Shown here: positions 17,781 through 28,682 of the stretch, piece after piece
Layout of the letters: each line of letters starts with the position of its first letter
How positions within the stretch are numbered: the stretch's first letter is position 1
Origin: Thiotrichales bacterium
GTDB taxonomy: Bacteria > Pseudomonadota > Gammaproteobacteria > JAABTG01
Direction of reading: 5' to 3'
Assembly (NCBI GenBank): GCA_011389995.1
Contig: JAABTG010000001.1
Span: forward strand, 28,064-92,063
Length of the DNA stretch: 64,000 nt
Translations under genes and position numbers: made by a program
The notes under the pieces: model-generated
What the model was told of the DNA's origin: nothing
The model's input: the letters and a program-made list of their open reading frames with translations, nothing else
Database searches by the model: none

Positions 17781-18524
17781 GTGAGGCTTGAGAACGAGAT
17801 AGCGATGGTGACGGGGGCGAGCCGGGGAATCGGCCGGGCGGTGGCGTTGGCCCTGGCGGGCGAGGGGGCCACCGTGTGTGGCACCGCCACCTCGAAAGCC
17901 GGGGCGGACGACATTACCCGGATGCTGGCGGAGCACCAGGCAGCGGGCGGGGGCTTTTGTCTCGATGTCACCGATGGCGACGCCGTCACCACCGTGCTGC
18001 GTGAGCTGGAATCCCGCTTCGGGGCACCCTCCATCCTGGTGAACAATGCCGGCATCACCCGCGACAATCTGATGCTGCGCATGAAGGAAGGCGAGTGGGA
18101 CGATGTGTTGGGCACCAACCTGACGGGCGTCTACCGGGTCACCAAGGGGGTCATCAAGGGTATGATGAAAGCCCGCCATGGCCGCATCATCAGCATCTCT
18201 TCGGTGGTTGCAAGGCTTGGCAACGCCGGGCAAGTCAATTACTGTGCCGCCAAATCCGGTGTCGAGGGCATGACGCGGGCGTTGGCGCGGGAACTCGCCC
18301 CCAGGGGCATTACGGTGAACGCCATCGCGCCGGGTTTCATCGAAACGGATATGACCCGGGAACTGTCTGCGGAGCACCGGGAGACCCTGAAGGGTCAGAT
18401 CCCACTGGGCCGGCTGGGATCGGCGGAGGACGTGGCGGAAGCGGTGGTCTTCCTGGCTTCCCGGGCCGGGGCCTACATCACCGGCGAGACGCTCCACGTC
18501 AACGGCGGTATGTATATGTCTTGA
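17781..18524 (+). CDS. fabG: 3-oxoacyl-ACP reductase (FabG)
   Basis: 247 residues, a short-chain dehydrogenase. The NADPH loop is TGASRGIGRA, and NNAGITRDNLM is present. The catalytic Ser141, Tyr154 and Lys158 (YCAAK) are in place, as are APGFIETDM and GGMYM at the C-terminus. It reduces 3-ketoacyl-ACP in each elongation round. The GTG start is well placed behind AGGAGA. Confidence 0.95.
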   Translation: MRLENEIAMVTGASRGIGRAVALALAGEGATVCGTATSKAGADDITRMLAEHQAAGGGFCLDVTDGDAVTTVLRELESRFGAPSILVNNAGITRDNLMLRMKEGEWDDVLGTNLTGVYRVTKGVIKGMMKARHGRIISISSVVARLGNAGQVNYCAAKSGVEGMTRALARELAPRGITVNAIAPGFIETDMTRELSAEHRETLKGQIPLGRLGSAEDVAEAVVFLASRAGAYITGETLHVNGGMYMS

Positions 18525-18659
18525 CAGAATTTGTTCGGCAACGGCGGTCGCCGTTGCCGGGGGGGCGGGGGTAATTCCCGTTATTGCATGTTGAATTGTT
18601 TAAACTAAACTATGCCGTCGCGTTTACCGCGGCCAGTTTACCGGGAGGGTTTATAGCTT
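18525..18659 (+). promoter_or_regulatory. fabG-acpP gap: perfect hairpin then AT-rich probable acpP promoter
   Basis: GGCAACGGC (18537-18545) pairs perfectly with GCCGTTGCC (18550-18558) around a GGTC tetraloop, followed by a G-rich run and not by Ts. From 18571 to 18613 the sequence turns AT-rich, with TTGCAT at 18584 and a GTTTAAAC palindrome at 18598-18605. This is the likely place of a dedicated acpP promoter, but no clean -35/-10 pair can be named. GGGAGGG before the acpP ATG is a strong ribosome site. Confidence 0.4.
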
Positions 18660-18896
18660 ATGAGCAGTATTGAAGAACGCGTCAAAAAGATTGTCGTGGA
18701 ACAGCTCGGCGTGAAGGAAGAAGAGGTGAATGGTGAGGCCTCGTTCGTGGATGATCTTGGCGCGGATTCCCTGGACACCGTTGAACTGGTGATGGCCCTC
18801 GAGGAAGAGTTCAACTGTGAGATCCCGGACGAAGAGGCGGAGAAGATCACCACGGTTCAACAGGCCGTCGATTACGTCAACCAGCACTTGGACTGA
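18660..18896 (+). CDS. acpP: Acyl carrier protein
   Basis: 78 residues, strongly acidic. The 4'-phosphopantetheine attachment site is Ser37 in [18 protein letters not shown]. The near-identical ACP family pattern [15 protein letters not shown] at the N-terminus makes this certain. It carries acyl chains through fatty-acid synthesis. An AT-rich region upstream and a strong terminator downstream suggest it is expressed more highly than its neighbours. Confidence 0.97.
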   Translation: MSSIEERVKKIVVEQLGVKEEEVNGEASFVDDLGADSLDTVELVMALEEEFNCEIPDEEAEKITTVQQAVDYVNQHLD

Positions 18897-18920
18897 TCCG
18901 TCGCCCGGCGTGGTGCCATG

Positions 18921-18966
18921 GGCCGCCGACCGTAGTCGCTACGGTGGCGGCCTTTCGCGTTTTTTG
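18921..18966 (+). terminator. Rho-independent terminator after acpP
   Basis: GGCCGCC-G-ACCGTAG (18921-18935) pairs with CTACGGT-GGCGGCC (18939-18952) around a three-base loop with one bulged G. It is followed by TTTCGCG and then TTTTTT (18960-18965). This is the clearest intrinsic terminator in the window. It lies inside the fab operon, between acpP and fabF, so it probably allows high acpP transcript levels with partial read-through to fabF. Confidence 0.85.
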
Positions 18967-19019
18967 CACCGTGTTCCGGATATGAAGTGGTTCCCTGGAG
19001 GGCCTTGGAGGATGAAGAG

Positions 19020-20258
19020 TTGAGAAGACGCGTTGTCGTAACGGGGCTGGGCATGGTGTCGCCGGTGGGGAACACGGTCGAAGATACCTGGCAGAACATT
19101 CTTGCCGGCAAGAGCGGCATGGCCCCCATCACACACTTTGACGCCTCGGGCCTGAGTGTACGTTTTGCGGCCACGGTCAAGGACTTCGATGTATCCCTTT
19201 ACATCAAGCCCAAAGAGGCCAAGAAGATGGACCCGTTCATCCACTACGGCATAGCCGCCGGGATGCAGGCCATACAGGATTCGGGCTTAGAGGTCACCGA
19301 GGCCAATGCCGAGCGCATCGGCATCGCCATCGGCTCCGGCATCGGCGGTCTGCCGGGAATCGAGAAGGGTTGTGATGCCCTGGTGAAGGGTGGCGGGCGC
19401 AAGGTCTCTCCGTTCTTCGTTCCCAGCAACATTATCAACATGATCGCCGGTAATCTGTCCATTGAGTACGGCATCAAGGGCCCCAACTACGGCATCGTGA
19501 CGGCCTGTTCCACGGGCACCCACAATATCGGCGATGCCGGACGCATGGTCGAACGGGGCGACGTGGATGTCATGGTGGCCGGCGGCGCCGAGATGGCCAC
19601 TTCCCCCCTGGGCGTGGCGGGCTTCGCATCCGCCCGAGCCCTGTCCACCCGCAACGACGAGCCGGAGCGCGCGAGCCGCCCCTGGGACGTGGGCCGGGAT
19701 GGCTTCGTACTGGCGGACGGCGCCGGAGTGGTGGTGCTGGAGGAATACGAACATGCGAAGGCGAGGGGCGCGCGCATCTACTGTGAACTGGCGGGCTTCG
19801 GCATGAGCAGTGACGCCTATCACATGACCGCCCCGTCCCCGGGCGGTGAGGGGGCCAGCCGCTGCATGGAGATCGCCCTGGCCGATGCCGGCATGACTTA
19901 CGAGGCGGTGGATTACATCAACGCCCACGGCACCTCCACCCCGGCCGGCGATATCGCGGAGACGGATGCCATCAAGCGCACCTTCGGCGATCGTGCATAC
20001 AAGGTGGCGGTAAGTTCCACCAAATCCATGATCGGTCATCTGCTGGGGGCCGCGGGCGGCGTGGAGGCGGTATTCTGCATCCTCGCCCTGCGTGATCAGG
20101 CGGCACCACCCACCATCAACCTCGAAGAGCCGGACCCCCAATGCGACCTGGACTACGTGCCCAAGGAGGCCCGACAGATGAAGGTGAACGTGACCATGTC
20201 CAATTCCTTCGGCTTCGGTGGCACCAACGGCACGGTAATCTTCAAACACCTCGCCTGA
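19020..20258 (+). CDS. fabF: 3-oxoacyl-ACP synthase II (FabF)
   Basis: 412 residues from the chosen TTG. The start follows a GGAGG site by 8 bases, and [16 protein letters not shown] then aligns with the normal FabF N-terminus. A GTG at 18987 is in frame but would add 11 atypical residues. The active-site Cys163 is in TACSTG, with His in [11 protein letters not shown] and His in [10 protein letters not shown]. It elongates acyl-ACP and controls temperature-dependent unsaturation in E. coli. It lies downstream of the acpP terminator. Confidence 0.95.
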   Translation: MRRRVVVTGLGMVSPVGNTVEDTWQNILAGKSGMAPITHFDASGLSVRFAATVKDFDVSLYIKPKEAKKMDPFIHYGIAAGMQAIQDSGLEVTEANAERIGIAIGSGIGGLPGIEKGCDALVKGGGRKVSPFFVPSNIINMIAGNLSIEYGIKGPNYGIVTACSTGTHNIGDAGRMVERGDVDVMVAGGAEMATSPLGVAGFASARALSTRNDEPERASRPWDVGRDGFVLADGAGVVVLEEYEHAKARGARIYCELAGFGMSSDAYHMTAPSPGGEGASRCMEIALADAGMTYEAVDYINAHGTSTPAGDIAETDAIKRTFGDRAYKVAVSSTKSMIGHLLGAAGGVEAVFCILALRDQAAPPTINLEEPDPQCDLDYVPKEARQMKVNVTMSNSFGFGGTNGTVIFKHLA

Positions 20259-20291
20259 TTCGCGCCCAGCGGGTTCCCGGATCTGCCTCCC

Positions 20292-21125
20292 GTGCTTCTG
20301 ATTGACGGTACTCCCCACGGCACCGTCCCTGCGGACGATCGGGGTCTCAATTACGGCGACGGCCTGTTCGAGACCTGTGCCGTGCGGGACGGTCGTCCCC
20401 TGTTGTGGGAACGTCATCTGGAACGTCTTCACCGCGGTTGTCGCCATCTCAGGATCCCTCCTCCCCTTGCCGCCACCCTCGATGAAGAGGTCAGGGGGCT
20501 TTGCCGCAATCACCAGCAGGCCGTGTTGAAGGTGTTGCTGACGCGGGGAAGCGGCGGGCGCGGCTACCGGCCTCCGGCCAGGGTGGAGCCCCTGCGGGTC
20601 CTCAGTGTCCATCCGTGGCCGGAACAGGTGGCAGAGCGGGCCTGTCACGGTATCCGGATGCGCCGCTGCACCACTCCCTCATCGGCCAACCCCGCCCTGG
20701 CGCGCATCAAACACACCTCCAGACTGGAAAACGTCCTCGCCCGTGCCGAGTGGGCCGCCGACGACCCCGTGGAAGGCCTGATGCTGAACCTCGATGGCGA
20801 GGTGGTGGAGGGCACCGCGAGCAACGTCTTCATGGTGGAAGGGGATATGCTCTACACGCCGTCGCTGGAACGCGGGGGGGTGGCCGGTATCGTGCGCGAG
20901 TTACTGCTGGAGACGGCCGCAGATGCCGGCATCCCGGTGGCGGTGACCGCGCTCCCCCTGGCCCGCCTGAAGCAGGCCTCCGAGGTCTTCGTCTGCAACA
21001 GCGTGGCCGGCATCTGGCCCGTCGTCTGGTGCGACGGCACGGACCTGGCGGTGGGTCCCGTGACGCGAAGGTTGCAGGGGCTCCTGGGGGCGAAAGACGC
21101 ATTGGCCTACGTCCCGGAGTGCTGA
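20292..21125 (+). CDS. pabC: Aminodeoxychorismate lyase (PabC)
   Basis: 277 residues, a class IV PLP enzyme. GLNYGDGLFET is near the N-terminus, the PLP Lys lies in ARIKHTSRLENVLAR, and EGTASNVFMV and GGVAGIVRELLLE are present. It releases 4-aminobenzoate from aminodeoxychorismate for folate. In this organism p-aminobenzoate may also feed tetrahydromethanopterin synthesis (see the C1 cluster). The start is GTG. Its place between fabF and mltG is the standard gammaproteobacterial order. Confidence 0.92.
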   Translation: MLLIDGTPHGTVPADDRGLNYGDGLFETCAVRDGRPLLWERHLERLHRGCRHLRIPPPLAATLDEEVRGLCRNHQQAVLKVLLTRGSGGRGYRPPARVEPLRVLSVHPWPEQVAERACHGIRMRRCTTPSSANPALARIKHTSRLENVLARAEWAADDPVEGLMLNLDGEVVEGTASNVFMVEGDMLYTPSLERGGVAGIVRELLLETAADAGIPVAVTALPLARLKQASEVFVCNSVAGIWPVVWCDGTDLAVGPVTRRLQGLLGAKDALAYVPEC

Positions 21126-21131
21126 GCCACC

Positions 21132-22839
<1,708 letters not shown>

Positions 22840-22840
<1 letters not shown>

Positions 22841-23829
22841 TGGCCGGGCCGCTGCCGTGGCAGGAGGCCCCGTGGCGCCGGCTGATGGAGCGCAAGGCCG
22901 CGGGGCGTTTCCCCCACGCCCTCCTCATCGCCGGCCCCGCCGGCATCGGCAAGGGGGCCTTCGTGGCGGCCCTGGCGGGCGCCTTGTTATGCGAGGACAG
23001 CGATGGGGCGGCATGCGGTCGCTGTGCCGGCTGCCGTCAGCTCGCCGGCGGTGCCCATCCGGACTACAGCCTGTGGGAACCCGAGGAAGACGCGGTGACC
23101 CTCAAGATCCACCAGATCAGGGAGATGAATCAAACCATCTTTCTGACCCGCAGCCGCGGTCCCTACAAGGTCTGCGTGGTGAATCCGGCGGACGCCATGA
23201 CGCCCGCCGCCGCGGACAGCCTCCTCAAGACCCTGGAGGAACCCCCGCCCCTGACGGTGCTGCTGCTGGTCAGTCATCGCACCAGCCAGCTCTCGGCCAC
23301 CATCCGCAGTCGCTGTCAGGTGGTCCGGCTCGCCCCCTGTTACGGCGAGCCCGCCATCGGCTGGCTGGGCTCCCAGGGTATGGACACGGCGGCCGCCACC
23401 AGCCTGCTGGGCATCACCGGCGGCACCCCGCTGCGTGCCCTGGCCCTGGCCGGGGAAGGGGCGATGGAGGAGGGCGGCAGGGTGGCCGCCGAGGTCCGGG
23501 ACCTGTGCCGCGGCGCAGCCGACCCCGCGACGGTGGCGCAACGCTGGTGCAAGGCGGGGTTGGAGGTGGTGCTGCCGTGGTTGCAGGGGGCCGTTCAGGA
23601 TGCCATACGGGAACTCTTCGACCCCTCCGGGGCGAGTCTGCGCGGCGGTACAGGGGAGGGCGGCAGCGGCCGCCTGTCGTTGGGGCACGATTTAACGTTA
23701 TTATTCGACATCGACAGCCGTCTGAACCGCCTCGGCGAGGCCCTGGCCAAACGCCACAGCCTCAGTCCGAACAGTCTCGCGGAGCAGATCGCCATTCCCC
23801 TCTATCGGGCCGGCGACCGTAGTGGATGA
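22840..23829 (+). CDS. holB: DNA polymerase III delta' subunit (HolB)
   Basis: 329 residues. An AAA+-like N-terminal domain has a degenerate P-loop (GPAGIGKGAF) and a zinc module with four cysteines (CEDS...CGRCAGC), followed by SLLKTLEEPP and the sensor-1 region TIRSRCQ. Delta' is a rigid, non-hydrolysing part of the clamp loader. The C-terminal collar domain is divergent, as is usual. Coupled to tmk. Confidence 0.92.
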
Positions 23830-23862
23830 GGGGCGTCAAACCAGGTCGGGAGGAGGTAGCCA

Positions 23863-24207
23863 ATGGCCGGACCAAAGCAGGGGATCCTGTCCCTCACCAT
23901 CAAGGACAAGAGCGCGCTCTACGCCGCATACATGCCCTTCATCAAGAACGGCGGGCTGTTCATACCCACCAGCAAGGCCTATCGTATCGGCGACGAGGTA
24001 TTCATGCTGCTCACCCTCATGGACGAGAAGGACAAGCTGCCGGTGGCGGGACGCATCGTCTGGGTGACCCCGCGGGGCGCCCAGGGCAACCGCACCTCGG
24101 GCATCGGGGTGCAGTTCAGCGAACTGGACAGCGGCGCCACCAAGAACAAGATCGAAAACCACCTCGCGGCGGCCCTCAAGTCCGACCGCCAGACCCACAC
24201 CATGTGA
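23863..24207 (+). CDS. pilZ: PilZ-domain protein (type IV pilus PilZ type)
   Basis: 114 residues. LSLTIKDKSALYAAYMPFIKNGGLFIPT and VWVTPRGAQGNRTSGIGVQF match the small PilZ protein found between holB and tatD in pseudomonads and xanthomonads. The canonical c-di-GMP RxxxR and DxSxxG motifs are absent (NGGLFIPT replaces DxSxxG), so like that PilZ it probably does not bind c-di-GMP but takes part in type IV pilus assembly with PilB/FimX-type partners. A GGAGG site precedes the ATG. Confidence 0.9.
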   Translation: MAGPKQGILSLTIKDKSALYAAYMPFIKNGGLFIPTSKAYRIGDEVFMLLTLMDEKDKLPVAGRIVWVTPRGAQGNRTSGIGVQFSELDSGATKNKIENHLAAALKSDRQTHTM

Positions 24208-24214
24208 AGGGCCC

Positions 24215-24991
24215 ATGCTGGTAGATTCCCATTGTCATCTGGACCTGCTGGACCTGGAGCAGTGCGGCGGATCCCTGGACGCCGTGCTGGAAAACGCCCA
24301 TGGGGCCGGCGTCGATCATTGCCTGTGCATCTCCGTCAACCGGCGCAACGTGGCCACCGTGAGGTCCATCGCCGCAAGCTATCCGCAGGTGTTCGCCAGC
24401 GCCGGCATCCATCCCAACGAGGAGAGCGGTCCCGGGGAACCGACGCTGGATGACCTTCTGGCGTGGGGCGGTCACCCGGAGGTGGTGGCCATCGGCGAAA
24501 CGGGGCTCGATTATTTTCGCAGCGAGGGCGATCTGGAGTGGCAGCGTGACCGCTTTCGGCGCCATATCCGCGCCGCCCGGGAAACGGGCAAGCCCCTCAT
24601 CATCCACTGCCGCCAGGCCGCCGAGGACACGATGCGCCTGCTCCGTGAGGAGAATGCCCATGAAGTAGGCGGCGTAATGCATTGTTTTGCCGAAGATCTA
24701 GAAACCGCCAAGCAGTCCATGGACCTGGGGTTTATGATCTCTTTCTCGGGCATCGTGACATTCAAGAACGCGGTGGAACTGAAGGAGGTCGCCAAGGAGG
24801 TGCCCCTCGATGCCATGCTGGTGGAAACGGATTCCCCGTGGCTGGCCCCCACGCCCCATCGCGGCAAGACCAACCAGCCCGCCTATACCCGCCATGTCGC
24901 GGAAACCGTGGCCGCCCTGCGGGGAATCGAGTTGGAGCAGCTCGCAAAGGCCACCACGGACAACTTCTTCCGGCTATTCCCAGCGCGCTGA
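24215..24991 (+). CDS. TatD-family metal-dependent DNase
   Basis: 258 residues. The TIM-barrel metal site starts with VDSHCHLD, with GETGLDYF, a His in IIHCRQA, MHCFAED, and ETDSPWLAPTPHRG near the C-terminus. TatD-family proteins (YcfH/YjjV/TatD) act as metal-dependent deoxyribonucleases. By position downstream of holB/pilZ this is the YcfH-type member. It is the last gene of the rightward cluster. Confidence 0.92.
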   Translation: MLVDSHCHLDLLDLEQCGGSLDAVLENAHGAGVDHCLCISVNRRNVATVRSIAASYPQVFASAGIHPNEESGPGEPTLDDLLAWGGHPEVVAIGETGLDYFRSEGDLEWQRDRFRRHIRAARETGKPLIIHCRQAAEDTMRLLREENAHEVGGVMHCFAEDLETAKQSMDLGFMISFSGIVTFKNAVELKEVAKEVPLDAMLVETDSPWLAPTPHRGKTNQPAYTRHVAETVAALRGIELEQLAKATTDNFFRLFPAR

Positions 24992-25013
24992 GAAAGCCAT
25001 CCTGGCACCCTCA

Positions 25014-25050
25014 ACGCGTAGGCTGGGATGAAGCGCAGCGTAATCCCAGC
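25014..25050. repeat. REP-like hairpin repeat between convergent genes
   Basis: GCTGGGAT (25022-25029) pairs with ATCCCAGC (25043-25050) around a loop rich in GCGCAGCG. The GCGTAGGCTGGGATGAAGCG form recalls a short dispersed repeat common in gammaproteobacterial intergenic DNA. It sits in the 110-base gap between the convergent tatD and aminotransferase genes, where it could act as a bidirectional terminator. Only one copy was noticed in this window. Confidence 0.6.
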
Positions 25051-25101
25051 ATCCTCACGCGTCATTCGCTTCGCCACGCGGGTGAGGGCTCGCCCCCGGC
25101 T

Positions 25102-26244
25102 TCACGCGGCACGACAATCACGGCACAGTCGTGCCACCCGCTCCATGGCCTCGTCCATCGCATCCAGCGGGGTATAGAAATGGGGTGAGAGGCGCACGCC
25201 CCCGGCGCGCTGGGCACACAGCACCTCGGCGGCCATGAGCCGCCGGTAGAGGCAGGGGGCATCGACGCCATGGATACCGAAGGTGACGATGCCGGCGAGG
25301 CGTCCGGGCTCTGTCCGCGTCACCAAAAAAGCGCCATCTATTTCTTTAGTCTTTTCAATAAGATATTTAATATTTCTCGAAACATACTCAGAAATACTGT
25401 CGGGCCCGACCTCCAGGATCAGATCCACACTCGCCGCCAGGGCATGCACCGCCGTCATGTTGGGGCTGCCGCATTCGAAGCGTCTCGCCGTGGCGGCCGG
25501 GCGCCAGTCAACCCCATCGAAGTCGCCCATGTCCTCCACCATGTGCCAGCCGAACTGGGTCAGTTCCAGGCGCTCCCGCAACTCGGGACGACAGTAGAAG
25601 ACCCCCAGGCCCTCGGGACCGAGGAGCCACTTATGGCCGTCGGCGGCGAGAAAATCCACGCCGATGTCCCGCACGTCCAGGGGCAGGGCGCCGAGCTGCT
25701 GGATGGCGTCCACACACAACAGAATCTGGCGGCGACGGCAGGCCTCGGCGAGGCGGGGCAGATCCATCCTGAAGCCATCGGCATACTGCACGGCGCTGAC
25801 GGCGAGGATGCGGGTGTCGCCGTCGCAGGCCTCGAGCAGCGCCTGTTCCGCATCCACGGCCTGCCGGGTGTCCACGGCGCGGGCCTCTACCCCCCGGTGG
25901 GCCAGGGACTCCCAGACGATGCGGTTGGAAGGAAACTCGTGGCGGGGATGGACCACGTTGTCACCGGGCCGCCAGGGGTAGCCGTAGGCGACGAAGGAAA
26001 GGGCTTCGGAGGTGCTCTTCACCAGCGCGATGTCGTCTGCGGAACCGGCGTTGATGAGCCGGGCCAGGGCCTCGCGGAGATGGGTCTCGGTCTGCACCCA
26101 TTGGGGATAACCGAGGGAGCCCTGGCCGAGATTCTGGGCGGCGAATCCCACCACGGCGTCATGGGCGCACCGTGGCCACGGAGAAATACCGGCGTGATTC
26201 AGATGAATGAGCCCGGGACGAAGGGGAAACTGGTCATGCCACAC
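25102..26244 (-). CDS. Class V aminotransferase / cysteine-desulfurase-like PLP enzyme
   Basis: 380 residues from the GTG used here, which has AGGAG nine bases upstream; the frame is open for another 26 codons to an ATG at 26322. Fold-type I features: LNHAGISPWP, KSTSEALSFVAYGY, VDAIQQLGAL with the PLP-ring Asp, and the PLP Lys in AADGHKWLLGPEG. It belongs to the isopenicillin-N-epimerase/SufS-like group; without a conserved active-site Cys loop the substrate is unknown. No SUF or ISC genes are nearby. Confidence 0.8.
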   Translation of the reverse strand: MWHDQFPLRPGLIHLNHAGISPWPRCAHDAVVGFAAQNLGQGSLGYPQWVQTETHLREALARLINAGSADDIALVKSTSEALSFVAYGYPWRPGDNVVHPRHEFPSNRIVWESLAHRGVEARAVDTRQAVDAEQALLEACDGDTRILAVSAVQYADGFRMDLPRLAEACRRRQILLCVDAIQQLGALPLDVRDIGVDFLAADGHKWLLGPEGLGVFYCRPELRERLELTQFGWHMVEDMGDFDGVDWRPAATARRFECGSPNMTAVHALAASVDLILEVGPDSISEYVSRNIKYLIEKTKEIDGAFLVTRTEPGRLAGIVTFGIHGVDAPCLYRRLMAAEVLCAQRAGGVRLSPHFYTPLDAMDEAMERVARLCRDCRAA

Positions 26245-26336
26245 CTGTGGCGACTCCTGAAGGTTGAGCGGACGGCTTGAAGGCAAACTATCAGGCCAAT
26301 CCCGCCGGCGCAAAATCTCCAAGAAAGAGGTGAGGC

Positions 26337-26945
26337 CTATTTCAGCGGGGAGGGTTGGTCGCGGAAACTCGGGGCCACCACCATACAGGCATCCACCAGG
26401 CAGGTGTCGAAGAGCACCCCCCGGGCATCGCTGATGATAGCCAGGGCGGCTTCCAGGGAGCGCGCCGGGCAGTAGGCCCGGTGGGAGACGATGGCGTTCA
26501 CGGTGTCCGCCAGCCCCAGGATCTGCGCCCCCAGGATGATACCGTCACCCCTCAATCCCTGGGGATAGCCCGAGCCGTCGAGACGTTCGTGATGTTGGAA
26601 GACCATGTCTCGAATCGGCCACGGAAAATCAATATCATCAAGTATTTGCGCGCCAATCTTCGTGTGGGTTTTTATTAACTCATACTCCTCTTTACTGAGG
26701 CCGGAGGTCTTGTTGAGAATGGATCCGGGAATACCGATCTTGCCGATATCGTGAAGGTCGCCCGCCACCCGGATACCCTCGACTTCGTGACTGGATAGCC
26801 CAATGTGCTGGCCGATGTTGCGGGCCAGGGCGGAAACGTGGGCCTGGTGATTGGCGGTGTAGGCATCGCGAAAGGCGATGGCCTTGGACATGCCGTGCAT
26901 GGCCTGCAACAAGGCGCGGCCTACGTTTTCGTCAAATTCCTTCAA
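26337..26945 (-). CDS. Stand-alone HD-GYP domain protein (probable c-di-GMP phosphodiesterase)
   Basis: 202 residues, essentially one HD-GYP domain without an attached receiver or sensor. The HD pair is in AGDLHDIGKIGIP, and the GYP motif is HHERLDGSGYPQGL; the further metal-binding His residues are present (YTANHQAH and KTHTKIG). HD-GYP domains linearise c-di-GMP. The start used is TTG with AGGG seven bases upstream; an internal ATG 15 codons on is possible. A C-terminal tail (FDTCLVDACM) follows the domain. It is adjacent to an HDOD protein on the same strand. Confidence 0.85.
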   Translation of the reverse strand: MKEFDENVGRALLQAMHGMSKAIAFRDAYTANHQAHVSALARNIGQHIGLSSHEVEGIRVAGDLHDIGKIGIPGSILNKTSGLSKEEYELIKTHTKIGAQILDDIDFPWPIRDMVFQHHERLDGSGYPQGLRGDGIILGAQILGLADTVNAIVSHRAYCPARSLEAALAIISDARGVLFDTCLVDACMVVAPSFRDQPSPLK

Positions 26946-27090
26946 GGATGCACCCTGGGTATGGTGTAGACGCAGGCACTGTCAGGGTGCCTGAAGTAAT
27001 TACAGCGACCCGTCACCGCCATACTTTATTGCGCATAATGTATATTATGTTAAATAATAATCCAGCCGCAGTGTCCCGCTGCCGTCGCCG

Positions 27091-28329
27091 TCACCCCAGC
27101 AGCAAACGCCGCATCTCGGTAATCTCCCTCTTCGCATCCTCGAGGATCTTCAGTTGCTGACTCTCGGTCAGGTCGCCGAGGCTCAATTTCCGGTAGGCGG
27201 GAACCAGTTCCATGGACGGCGCCCCGAAGGCCTGCGCATCGCCACCCATGCAATGGAGGTTCGCCACGATCACCAGGTCGCACAGGTCGTGTCCCGGGCT
27301 GTCGTTTCGATACCAGACGTGGGCCTCACGCGCCACGTTCACCAGGTCCGTGCTGAACCCCCACTTCTCCAGCACCATGGCCCCCACCTGTCCCCTCAGC
27401 TTCGCCACCACCTCCTCCAGTTCCTGGGGATCCTCAGCCAGGGCCGCGCAGGCGTCCGCCTGCTGGAGGATGGTGGCCGTGCCGATATCGTGGAGCAGAC
27501 CCGCCAGCAATGCGTGCTCCGGTTCGTAGAGCCGGGTCAGGCGCGCGAGGGTGAAACTCACCGCCGCCACCATGGTGCTGTGCTGCCAGACCTTGAGAAT
27601 GCGCTGCTTGACCACGGCGTGTCTGGTATTGAACAGGTTCTGCAGGGTGAAACTGGTGACCAGATCGCGTGTGACATCGAGGCCGAGCCGCACCAGGGCG
27701 TCCCGTATGTTTCCCACCGGCGAGGCCCCGCCATAGAGGGCGCTGTTGGCCACTCGTACGAGCCGCGCCACCAGGGCCGGGTCCGCCTGGATGATGCGCG
27801 CCACCATGGGGATATCCACGTCAGGTTGTTCCACGGCCTTGCGTACCCGCAGGCTGATCTCCGGGATCTGGGGGATGTCCAGCTTGTCGTCGATGTAGTC
27901 CTGATAGATCTGGAACAGCAGGCGATTGTCCGGCTCGTCGTCGTCGACGTGAAGTTCATCTATGGCGTAGTCCTCGGGCTCGTCGGAGCGCCCCAGGATA
28001 CTCAGGAGGTCGGCGTCCACCTTGAGATAGCGCACGGGCGACAGGGACGTCGCCGTGAGCATTCCGCCCTGGTCCGCACCCAATGGAGTCAGGGCGGCAC
28101 CCTCCCCGGCCCGCAGGTTGAACCCGCTGCCGTCCGGGCGCTCCATGCGCACGGAGCCATCGAGGAGAAAGAAGGCCTCGGAACGTGTATCCCGCAAGGT
28201 GAAAAGCGGCTTGCCCCGCGCGCCTTCGGTGACCACGCGCGCGTTGCGCCGGAGTTCCTGCAGGGCGTCTGCGGAGAGGCTTCGCAGGGCGGGGAATCGC
28301 TGGAGCTCGCTGTCATTTACTGCTGTCAT
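27091..28329 (-). CDS. Cyclic-nucleotide-binding-like + HDOD domain signalling protein
   Basis: 412 residues. The N-terminal part (about 1-110) looks like a cNMP-binding/cupin fold (LFTLRDTRSEAFFLLDGSVRMERPDG). A short acidic linker (about 118-135: DELHVDDDEPD) leads to an HDOD domain (about 150-345) with PEISLRVRKAV, IIQADPALVARLVRVANSALY and GLLHDIG. HDOD proteins are non-catalytic HD relatives found in signalling. The function is unknown; the architecture suggests a ligand-controlled regulator. 145 bases of AT-rich DNA with a CAGGCAC/GTGCCTG inverted repeat (26973-26993) separate it from the HD-GYP gene. Confidence 0.75.
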   Translation of the reverse strand: MTAVNDSELQRFPALRSLSADALQELRRNARVVTEGARGKPLFTLRDTRSEAFFLLDGSVRMERPDGSGFNLRAGEGAALTPLGADQGGMLTATSLSPVRYLKVDADLLSILGRSDEPEDYAIDELHVDDDEPDNRLLFQIYQDYIDDKLDIPQIPEISLRVRKAVEQPDVDIPMVARIIQADPALVARLVRVANSALYGGASPVGNIRDALVRLGLDVTRDLVTSFTLQNLFNTRHAVVKQRILKVWQHSTMVAAVSFTLARLTRLYEPEHALLAGLLHDIGTATILQQADACAALAEDPQELEEVVAKLRGQVGAMVLEKWGFSTDLVNVAREAHVWYRNDSPGHDLCDLVIVANLHCMGGDAQAFGAPSMELVPAYRKLSLGDLTESQQLKILEDAKREITEMRRLLLG

Positions 28330-28682
28330 TGTCTGAAAACCGGTTATTTCAGTGGCTGGGCTATGCAGGCAGGCGATGCCGTGGCCCCGGTGCAGGCCGA
28401 GGCCATGGAATCCCTTTCCTAAACGTTATCGTCTGGAAGGCCGGATATTTGAGCCATTCGAGCTTTGCGCCCGACGTGATTGAACGGGAAGGAATGTTCC
28501 TTTCCGATGTTGATAAGGGCTTGATTAAACAAACACCGGAAAGGCTCTGATTTTCTTGTCGTTGTTATCGCTGTAGGTTAAAGTTCCGCCTCGTGGGGCT
28601 CGACCCGTCCGCTATGATCGTTAGAATTCACCATTCGGCACATCCCGTAGCCGTTGATATCAGCATATAAGGATCCCGTCTC
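28330..28682 (+). other. 353-base divergent spacer before mlaA
   Basis: The spacer lies between the leftward HDOD gene and the rightward mlaA. It is AT-richer than its surroundings (about 28500-28680). A TATGAT hexamer at 28613-28618 could be a -10 element for mlaA, but no convincing -35 was found. No small gene with a ribosome site and coding character is apparent. Confidence 0.3.

Noticed and set aside
28329..28550. 73-codon plus-strand open frame before mlaA
   Set aside because: No ribosome site; starts inside the HDOD gene's upstream region and has no coding signature.
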